From a bacterium (GTDB lineage Bacteria > ARS69), in contig JALGZO010000563.1 of assembly GCA_025774865.1 (NCBI GenBank), forward strand, positions 1 through 5,863: 5,863 bases of DNA. The letters are read 5' to 3'. The notes under the pieces were generated by a model. It worked only from the letters and a program-made list of their open reading frames with translations, did not search any database and was not told the DNA's origin. Below, piece after piece: positions 1 to 4,396 of this stretch. Made by a program: the position numbers and the translations under genes. Numbering within the stretch: position 1 is the stretch's first letter; the number at the start of each line of letters is the position of its first letter.

Positions 1-270
1 CGACTCGCACGAGCCGGTCGGGTGAGTTCGGGGCGAAGACTGCATGTCTGCCCCGCTCGATGCGCCGCCGGCGACGATCCGGGGACGGGACCCCCGCTGC
101 GTCGGCCGCCGGTAGGGGAAGCGCCCGACCAGACCAGCCGCCGTCGACGGATGCACCGTAGGCGGGCGCCCAGGAAGAGTCAAGAGCCATCTCAGACAGG
201 TCTCAGAGCCGTCTGTAACCCATGTGGAGACGACGAAGGAGGCGTGGTCTCGAGAGGCGCCGCCCCGGGT
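1..270. other. Left-edge stretch without a supportable gene
   Basis: I find no convincing gene here. Several frames are open because the DNA is GC-rich, but their translations are Arg/Pro/Gly-rich and show no domain. One minus-strand frame could start at an ATG complementary to 188-190 and run off the left edge (it begins MALDSSWAPAYGASVDGG). It has no clear ribosome binding site, and a second minus-strand frame is equally open, so I do not call it. A small + strand reading frame ends with TGA at 23-25 (DSHEPVG then stop) and could be the last residues of an upstream gene; this cannot be tested here. An imperfect hairpin (CAGAC-GG pairing with CC-GTCTG, 193-215, with one bulged A) is visible but has no T-run. 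Confidence 0.4.
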
Positions 271-300
271 TGCCCGGCTGCCCCGTCCGCGGCACTTTTT
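271..300 (+). terminator. Putative intrinsic terminator
   Basis: The 5' arm TGCCCGG (271-277) pairs with CCGcGGCA (287-294) to give 7 base pairs with one bulged C at 290. The loop is 9 nt, and a C and then TTTTT (296-300) follow directly. This is the shape of a rho-independent terminator reading rightwards. It would end a transcript entering from the left and insulate the blaI-like promoter. A competing hairpin CCGGG-TTG-CCCGG (265-277) uses the same left arm. The T-run is short, so this is moderate evidence only. Confidence 0.45.
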
Positions 301-340
301 ACATCCGCGTAACCTGTTGTGAATCAGCTTGTTGTGTGAT

Positions 341-361
341 CCGTGTTTCTCCGGCACACGG
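341..361. promoter_or_regulatory. Inverted repeat upstream of the blaI-like operators
   Basis: CCGTGT (341-346) and ACACGG (356-361) form a perfect 6-bp inverted repeat around a 9-nt centre. It sits directly left of the two BlaI-type palindromes, and its centre (351) is about 21 bp from the centre of the next one (372.5). Its sequence is unrelated to them. It could be a second regulator's site or chance. It lies in a locally AT-richer stretch that also repeats TGTTGTG at 315-321 and 330-336. Confidence 0.3.
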
Positions 362-364
362 TTG

Positions 365-380
365 TACGAAACTCTTCGTC
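365..380. promoter_or_regulatory. BlaI-type operator, copy 1
   Basis: TACGAAACTCTTCGTC contains the palindrome ACGAA-N4-TTCGT. It matches the second copy at 386-401 in 14 of 16 positions, in the same orientation. Short dyads of this size with a TAC outer edge, placed just before the repressor gene, are what BlaI/MecI/CopY-family dimers bind. The role is inferred from position and family; the palindrome itself is seen directly. Confidence 0.75.
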
Positions 381-385
381 GAAAC

Positions 386-401
386 TACGAAACTTTTCGT
401 A
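386..401. promoter_or_regulatory. BlaI-type operator, copy 2 (perfect dyad)
   Basis: TACGAAACTTTTCGTA is a perfect TACGAA-N4-TTCGTA dyad. It begins exactly 21 bp after copy 1, about two turns of B-DNA, so two repressor dimers would bind the same face of the helix. Its right end overlaps the best -10 candidate (TATAGA, 400-405), so occupancy should block RNA polymerase and give autorepression of the blaI/M56 operon. No further copy of the motif was seen elsewhere in the window. Confidence 0.8.
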
Positions 402-405
402 TAGA
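400..405 (+). promoter_or_regulatory. Candidate -10 element of the blaI/M56 operon
   Basis: TATAGA matches the sigma-70 -10 consensus TATAAT at four of six positions. It lies 41 nt before the start codon and overlaps the right arm of operator copy 2. No good -35 hexamer stands at 16-18 bp; TTCGTC at 375-380 is 19 bp away and poor. The promoter position is therefore an inference from the operator layout. Confidence 0.4.
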
Positions 406-446
406 GTGCCGTTTCAAGAGTCAGTACGCGACCATCGGGAGACCTC

Positions 447-839
447 ATGGCGAAGAAGCCGAACCCATTGCCCACCGAGAGCGAGCTCCGCATCCTGGAG
501 GTTCTCTGGGAACACGGTGCGTGCACGGTGCGCGAGGTTCACGAGGCCCTGAGCCGGTCGCGCCGAACCGGACACACGACGGTACTGAAGCTCATGCAGA
601 TCATGGCGGAGAAGGGATCGGTGATCGTCGACCGGTCGACGCGGCCGCAGACCTACCGCGCCACCGAGCCGCAATCCAGAACGCAGCGACACCTCGTGGG
701 CGACCTTCTCGATCGCGCGTTCTCGGGCTCGCCGGGACCGCTGGTTCTGCAGGCATTGTCGGCCAAGCGCGCGACCCCGGACGAGCTTCGGCAGATTCGT
801 GAACTTCTCGACCGCATCGAAAAGGAGCGTCCCGAATGA
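447..839 (+). CDS. BlaI/MecI/CopY-family transcriptional repressor
   Basis: This 130-residue cytoplasmic DNA-binding repressor belongs to the family that controls beta-lactamase, mecA or copper genes and is inactivated through a partner M56 membrane protease. Length is normal for the family (about 120-140). The N-terminal winged helix-turn-helix covers about residues 9-72: helix ESELRILEVLWEHG, then TVREVHEALS, recognition helix region GHTTVLKLMQIMAEKG (42-57), and the wing ending QTYRA. The C-terminal dimerisation helices span about 78-130 (PLVLQALSAKRATPDELRQIRELLDRIE). The start is set by GGGAGA at 437-442, 4 nt before ATG. The gene overlaps the M56 protease by ATGA, indicating translational coupling, and twin palindromes upstream imply autorepression. 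From memory of the S. aureus proteins, the Asn-Phe cleavage site falls at Gln102-Ala103 here. The physiological target genes are not in the window. Confidence 0.93.
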   Translation: MAKKPNPLPTESELRILEVLWEHGACTVREVHEALSRSRRTGHTTVLKLMQIMAEKGSVIVDRSTRPQTYRATEPQSRTQRHLVGDLLDRAFSGSPGPLVLQALSAKRATPDELRQIRELLDRIEKERPE

Positions 840-2212
840 GCCCGTTCGCGACGGCACTCGGCCTCGCCCTCTTGCACTTTGTCTGGCAGGGTTTCTTTCT
901 GGGCGCGTTGATCGCCGGTACTCTGGCCGCGCTCCGGGAACGCCCGGCGTCCGTGCGCTACGTGGTTTGCGTTGGCGGCATGGCGCTGTTGTTCGCGGCG
1001 CCCGTCGCGACGACGCTTCTCATCCTGAGGGCGCCGCCCGGAGAGTGGGTCCTCCCGATACTTCACGGTACGCGGGTGGCTTCGAGCTTGGTGTCACCGC
1101 TCCTCCCGATTCTTCCCGTGCTGCCGATCGTGTGGGGCGCGGGTGTCATCGCGCTCCAGGTCCGGATGATCGTCGCCTGGATCCGCGCGGAAAGCCTCGG
1201 CCGGATCGGTACCCGCGCCGCATCAGCGCGCTGGCAGCGCGAGTTCGAAGATCTCGTGGCCCGGTTATCGGTCGATCGCCCGGTCCGTCTGCTCGAATCG
1301 TCGCGGGTGGTCGTGCCGGCGGTGGTGGGGTGGTTGCGGCCGGTCGTGCTCGTACCCGCGTCTCTCGCCACCGGGCTGAGCCCCGGCGAGATCCGCGGGC
1401 TGTTGGCGCACGAGCTCGCTCACGTGCGGCGCCACGACTACGCGGTGAATGTGGCCCAGTGTCTGTTCGAATCGCTTCTCTTCTTCCACCCCGTGACCTG
1501 GTGGCTCTCCGGCCGTCTGCGGGCGGAACGCGAGTTCTGCTGCGACGACGTGGCCCTCACGGTCGGTGGCGGGGCGCTCGCCTACGCGCGAACGCTCTCT
1601 TCCCTGGAAGAGCTTCGGGACCGGACCGCTCTTCCTGTCCTCTCCGCGAAAGGAGGAAGTTTGATGACGAGAATCACGCGTCTGCTCGGCGGGGGCCCGC
1701 ACGGCCACGGTCGGGCGGCCCTGGCCCTGGGCATCGTAGCCGTGACGGGGGGAATCACCCTCGGCGCGCTGATGGCCACGGGCTGTTTCCAGGGCGAATC
1801 GGTGGCCGCGGTGGAAAGCGAAACCCTGGTCGGGCCCGGCTCCGAGCAGGCCGCTGCGGCGTTCGCGCCGGAGCCTGCCGACGTGAGCCAGGTCCTCGCG
1901 ACCCTGGACGCGGCGGTCGCCGCGGGCCGGCTGTCCGCCGAGGCCGCCGCGACGATCCGCACGAAGATCGAAAGCGGCGAGGCGAAGTTCTTCTCCGCGT
2001 CCTACACGTCAGCCGGTGGGTGCGGGACCGCGGCGAACTGCGCGCCCGCGGATTGCGAGCCTTCGGCGTGCGTCGAGTTGACGGGTTCGGGCGAAGGCGA
2101 GCCGATGTGCGTCGTGATCGAGTGTGACGAATCGGCGTGTATGCCGACCAGTGCCGTGGGTAGCGACGCTCCAATCGTCGAGGCCTTCGAGGTCGTCGAG
2201 CTGGGCAAGTAG
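836..2212 (+). CDS. M56-family (BlaR1/MecR1-like) membrane zinc metalloprotease with Cys-rich tail
   Basis: This is a 458-residue integral membrane protease and the presumed signal transducer for the BlaI-like repressor encoded just upstream. Hydrophobic segments lie at about 8-29, 40-64, 88-113 and 293-312. The zincin domain sits in the cytoplasmic loop before the last helix. It has HELAH at 192-196 (LLAHELAHVRRHDY) and the downstream EREFCCDD at 231-238, where E233 is the likely third zinc ligand. The start is set by AAGGAG at 822-827, 8 nt before ATG, and by the ATGA overlap with the repressor gene. Classical BlaR1 ends in a penicillin-binding domain of about 260 residues. Here the outer tail is only about 140 residues (318-458), with no SxxK or KTG pattern seen, and carries seven cysteines at 396, 402, 407, 412, 425, 430 and 435. 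The signal sensed is therefore unknown and probably not a beta-lactam by the known mechanism. C317 sits in ATGC right after the last helix, a weak lipobox. An internal ribosome binding site and ATG occur at 1651-1666. Confidence 0.93.
   Translation: MSPFATALGLALLHFVWQGFFLGALIAGTLAALRERPASVRYVVCVGGMALLFAAPVATTLLILRAPPGEWVLPILHGTRVASSLVSPLLPILPVLPIVWGAGVIALQVRMIVAWIRAESLGRIGTRAASARWQREFEDLVARLSVDRPVRLLESSRVVVPAVVGWLRPVVLVPASLATGLSPGEIRGLLAHELAHVRRHDYAVNVAQCLFESLLFFHPVTWWLSGRLRAEREFCCDDVALTVGGGALAYARTLSSLEELRDRTALPVLSAKGGSLMTRITRLLGGGPHGHGRAALALGIVAVTGGITLGALMATGCFQGESVAAVESETLVGPGSEQAAAAFAPEPADVSQVLATLDAAVAAGRLSAEAAATIRTKIESGEAKFFSASYTSAGGCGTAANCAPADCEPSACVELTGSGEGEPMCVVIECDESACMPTSAVGSDAPIVEAFEVVELGK
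1651..1666 (+). promoter_or_regulatory. Internal ribosome binding site and in-frame ATG within the M56 gene
   Basis: AGGAGG (1651-1656) stands 7 nt before an in-frame ATG (1664-1666, codon 277 of the M56 gene). This is a better Shine-Dalgarno than those of the annotated starts in this window. Initiation here would give a 182-residue protein with a basic N-terminus, one hydrophobic segment ending LMATGC, and the whole Cys-rich tail, resembling a small exported or lipid-anchored protein. The codons involved encode Lys-Gly-Gly-Ser, and a Gly-rich linker before a basic stretch is common in M56 proteins, so the match may be coding coincidence. Confidence 0.4.
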
Positions 2213-2275
2213 CTGCGATCCTGGCGGCATCGAATCGCTCCCGGTCGCCCGAGGCTCCGGTCGCCCGCGGAGTTG

Positions 2276-2302
2276 CGCACCCTGGAAGAGCCCCGGGGTG
2301 CG
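2276..2302 (+). terminator. Weak terminator-like hairpin after the M56 gene
   Basis: CGCACCC (2276-2282) pairs perfectly with GGGTGCG (2296-2302) across a 13-nt loop, 63 nt after the M56 stop codon. No T-run follows, so it is not a standard intrinsic terminator. It may end or stabilise the 3' end of the blaI/M56 transcript. Confidence 0.3.
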
Positions 2303-2361
2303 TGCCCTCACCCGCGGCACACCAGCACGTATCGAACTCCCGTGACTCACGACGGGGGGGT

Positions 2362-2414
2362 TGCCCGAATCACACGAACGCGTTAGTGTACTGCCACATT
2401 CGGGCATCAGCCCG
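2362..2414. promoter_or_regulatory. Nested inverted repeat with alternative pairing, helicase upstream region
   Basis: TGCCCGAAT (2362-2370) and ATTCGGGCA (2398-2406) are perfect 9-bp complements. Inside lies ACAC-g-AACGCGTT-a-GTGT (2372-2389), itself a near-perfect dyad. CGGGC (2401-2405) in the right arm can instead pair with GCCCG (2410-2414) over an ATCA tetraloop, so the two folds exclude each other. In RNA this would be an attenuator-like switch about 150 nt before the helicase start. Alternatively it is an operator, because TTGCCC (2361-2366) and TAGTGT (2384-2389) with a 17-bp spacer form a weak promoter candidate inside it. Confidence 0.45.
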
Positions 2415-2564
2415 GCAGCGGCGAACAACAGGACCTCGCTCAATTCCCTCCGAGGTCACGCCGCCAACGAAACCCTCCTTCCCTTCGCTGTTGTACGGGT
2501 CGGAACGTACGGCCGTGCCGTGCAGGTTCCAGCCTGTATTCGTGCGGCGGAGAAGAACCCATTC

Positions 2565-3839
2565 ATGTCAGTTTTGGAATCCACGGAATCGGCTGGATTC
2601 GGCCGCTTCGGGCTCGACGAAGCCCTCATGCGCGGTATCGACGCCGCCGGCTTCGAGACCCCGTGGCCAATCCAGTTTGAAGCCATTCCCGCCGGCCTTG
2701 ACGGTCGCGACGTGCTGGGCCTGGCCCAGACCGGAACCGGCAAGACGGCGGCCTTTGCCCTGCCGCTGCTCGAGCGCCTGCTCGAGGTGCGCGGCAAGGG
2801 CCCTCGGGCCCTGGTGCTCGCCCCCACGCGGGAGCTGGCCACTCAGATCGCCGACGAGATCCGCATGCTCTCCAAGTTCACCCCCCTGAGAGTGGCCACC
2901 GTCTACGGTGGCGTCTCGATGCGAAGCCAGGTCAACGCGATGCGCCAGCGCCCGGAGATCGTCGTGGGCTGTCCGGGTCGAGTGCTCGACCTGCTCCAGC
3001 AGGGTGTGCTTCGCCTCGGCCAGATCGATGCCCTCGTGCTCGACGAAGCTGACCACATGTTCGACATGGGCTTCCTGAAAGATGTCCGGAGGATCCTCGC
3101 GGCGCTGCCGGCCCGCCGACAGAACCTGCTCTTCTCGGCGACGATGCCCAAGGAGATTCGCCGGCTGGCCGACGAACTGTTGATGGACCCGCAGGTGGTC
3201 GAGCTGGCCGATGCCACGCCGGCCGCCACGATCGACCACGCGCTGTATTCGGTCGCGGAGGGACGCAAGCGCGACTTGCTCGAGCACGTACTCACACGCG
3301 GGGACTGCGACTCGGCCATCGTCTTCATGCGCACTAAGCACCGAGCCCGCCGCCTGGCGGACCAGCTGAGCAAGGCGGGACATCGGGCCGTCGGCCTCCA
3401 GGGAAACATGTCCCAGGGCCAGCGCGATCGGGCCATGAGCGGCTTCCGCTCGCGTCGCTATGACATTCTGGTGGCAACGGATATCGCGGCGCGCGGCATC
3501 GACGTGAGCGGCGTCTCCCACGTGATCAACTTCGACGTGCCGAACACTCCGGAGGCCTACACCCATCGCATCGGACGCACCGGCCGCGCGGAGCGCGAGG
3601 GCGTGGCCTGCACGTTCGTCACGGGCAGTGATCGCGGCTGGGTGCTCGCCACCGAACGGATGATCGGCGCTTCGATTCCGCGCCGGAGGGTCGAGGGCTT
3701 CGAGTCCGACGCCAGCGAGGAGCCTGAGCGCCGTCGGTCCCAGCGGGGCAATGCGATCCCTGCGCGAGTCGGCGCACAGCGACAGAGCAGGCGGCGCCAC
3801 TCGTCCGGACGCAGGCGCGGCCGAAGGCGCGCCGGGTAG
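2565..3839 (+). CDS. DEAD-box ATP-dependent RNA helicase, RhlE-like
   Basis: This 424-residue ATP-dependent RNA helicase remodels RNA duplexes and ribonucleoproteins in the cytoplasm, as in ribosome assembly, mRNA decay or cold adaptation. All core motifs are present in order: Q motif (F15, GFETPWPIQ ending at Q37), I AQTGTGKT (54-61), Ia PTRELATQ (87-94), Ib CPGR (136-139), II DEAD (160-163), III SAT (191-193), IV IVFMRTK, V ATDIAARGID (304-313) and VI HRIGRTGR (334-341). The final 52 residues (373-424) contain 18 Arg, many in RRR triplets, forming the unstructured basic RNA-binding tail seen in RhlE-type proteins. I chose ATG 2565 because homology begins just after it. GGAG at 2549-2552 is 12 nt upstream, slightly far. 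The frame is open further upstream, but without helicase-like sequence. Motif Ib has Cys136 where Thr is usual. It is probably transcribed alone. Confidence 0.96.
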   Translation: MSVLESTESAGFGRFGLDEALMRGIDAAGFETPWPIQFEAIPAGLDGRDVLGLAQTGTGKTAAFALPLLERLLEVRGKGPRALVLAPTRELATQIADEIRMLSKFTPLRVATVYGGVSMRSQVNAMRQRPEIVVGCPGRVLDLLQQGVLRLGQIDALVLDEADHMFDMGFLKDVRRILAALPARRQNLLFSATMPKEIRRLADELLMDPQVVELADATPAATIDHALYSVAEGRKRDLLEHVLTRGDCDSAIVFMRTKHRARRLADQLSKAGHRAVGLQGNMSQGQRDRAMSGFRSRRYDILVATDIAARGIDVSGVSHVINFDVPNTPEAYTHRIGRTGRAEREGVACTFVTGSDRGWVLATERMIGASIPRRRVEGFESDASEEPERRRSQRGNAIPARVGAQRQSRRRHSSGRRRGRRRAG

Positions 3840-4230
3840 ACCGATCCGGGTGCGCCCGCCGGGCCGGGCGGCGCTCGGACACTGCGGAATTGTAATGTCG
3901 TCTGCCGCGACCTACCCTAGGTTCGGTCCCGCGGAATGCGCATTTCGAACGGAGCCGATTTGCTACCGACGCAGGAAAGCGAGGGTCTCGACCGGCCGGG
4001 TCTGCGGCATCATGTCGTCCGGTCGGCGCTTGCGGCCGAGTGGTCCCGATAGCTCGCACCGGGATCGCGCGGCGGCTGTGGCGTCTACGGCGCCCTACAG
4101 GGGTGTGCGTTTCACCAGACGTTGGAAGGTCCTGACGATTGGTCGTTCCGCGATGATGTGCTTGCCTCGCACGCGTTCTTCCGACGACCTCGGGGTGATT
4201 TGGGGCGAATGGAGGTGCCTGGCTCGAGTT

Positions 4231-4270
4231 GGCGCGAGAATTGCCGTGCAATGCGGTCAAGCGTTGCGCC
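4231..4270 (+). promoter_or_regulatory. Two-level hairpin in the radical SAM upstream region
   Basis: GGCGCGA (4231-4237) pairs with TTGCGCC (4264-4270), with one G-T wobble. It encloses a perfect small hairpin ATTGC-CGT-GCAAT (4240-4252). The element lies 127 nt before the radical SAM start codon. Its role is unknown; it may be part of a structured leader or chance in GC-rich DNA. Confidence 0.3.
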
Positions 4271-4298
4271 GTTGCTCGTGAAGCGGAAGGGCGTGATC

Positions 4299-4314
4299 CC
4301 GCCGAAATCGGCGG
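4299..4314 (+). promoter_or_regulatory. Compact GC hairpin CCGCCG-AAAT-CGGCGG
   Basis: A perfect 6-bp all-GC stem closes an AAAT tetraloop, 83 nt before the radical SAM start codon. No T-run follows, so termination is unlikely unless Rho-assisted. It may be part of a structured 5' leader together with the inverted repeat at 4326-4348. Confidence 0.4.
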
Positions 4315-4325
4315 AGACGTGGTAT

Positions 4326-4348
4326 TTGTGAGCACGGAGAGCTCACGA
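4326..4348. promoter_or_regulatory. 23-bp inverted repeat, possible operator or leader hairpin
   Basis: TTGTGAGC (4326-4333) and GCTCACGA (4341-4348) are complementary over 8 positions with one G-T wobble, around a 7-nt centre. The spacing is wrong for a CRP site, whose TGTGA and TCACA halves are 6 bp apart; here they are 11 apart. The size would suit a dimeric repressor operator or an RNA hairpin. It sits 48 nt before the radical SAM start codon. Confidence 0.4.
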
Positions 4349-4396
4349 CTGGACCGCCATGGGCATCTCTCTCGATGCCGACTTTTGGGAGGCCGC

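Larger units (their letters stand above)
2213..2564. other. Spacer between M56 gene and helicase gene
   Basis: This 352-nt region has no supportable gene. Rightward frames crossing it are extensions or shadows of the flanking genes. From left to right it holds an 11-bp direct repeat CCGGTCGCCCG (2241-2251 and 2257-2267), a hairpin without a T-run (2276-2302), a run of seven G (2354-2360), and a nested inverted repeat (2362-2414). The helicase frame stays open upstream as far as a TTG at 2361, but that extension shows no helicase-like sequence. Confidence 0.6.
3840..4396. other. 557-nt spacer before the radical SAM gene
   Basis: I find no convincing gene here. Frames crossing it on both strands are Arg/Ser/Pro-rich, start without ribosome binding sites and overlap the flanking genes. 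The left end has a GC hairpin without a T-run: CGCCCG (3853-3858) pairs with CGGGCG (3865-3870), a poor terminator candidate for the helicase. The centre has only a weak dyad (TCCCG 4044-4048, CGGGA 4060-4064). The right 170 nt hold three cleaner inverted repeats, listed separately. No cobalamin riboswitch signature and no tRNA-like fold was recognised. A decayed gene cannot be excluded. Confidence 0.5.

Noticed and set aside
799-2127. Long + strand frame (442 codons) overlapping the repressor and M56 genes
   Set aside because: It is an Arg/Gly/Pro-rich shadow in another frame of the M56 gene, which has clear zinc-protease motifs and membrane segments.
836-2212. Classical beta-lactam sensor BlaR1
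   Set aside because: The tail after the last membrane helix is only about 140 residues and lacks SxxK, SxN and KTG patterns, so the penicillin-binding sensor is absent; only the M56 part matches.
2568-3800. Minus-strand frame of 410 codons opposite the helicase gene
   Set aside because: It is an antisense shadow of the helicase coding frame; His/Arg/Ala-rich, with no recognisable domain.
3912-3936. GGTTCGGTCCC resembling a tRNA T-arm
   Set aside because: The conserved A58 position is wrong, and no acceptor, anticodon or D arm can be drawn around it.
3751-4281. + strand frame of 176 codons running from the helicase tail into the gap
   Set aside because: It begins inside the helicase gene in another frame, has Arg/Ala-rich composition and no recognisable motif. 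It is kept only as part of the possible-remnant remark.
4327-4347. CRP-like site TGTGA...TCACG
   Set aside because: The half-sites are 11 bp apart and not 6, and the second half is imperfect.
3840-4396. Cobalamin riboswitch before the B12-dependent radical SAM gene
   Set aside because: No GCCACTG-like B12 box was found. The hairpins present do not resemble the known architecture, and B12-using enzymes are usually not the riboswitch-controlled genes.
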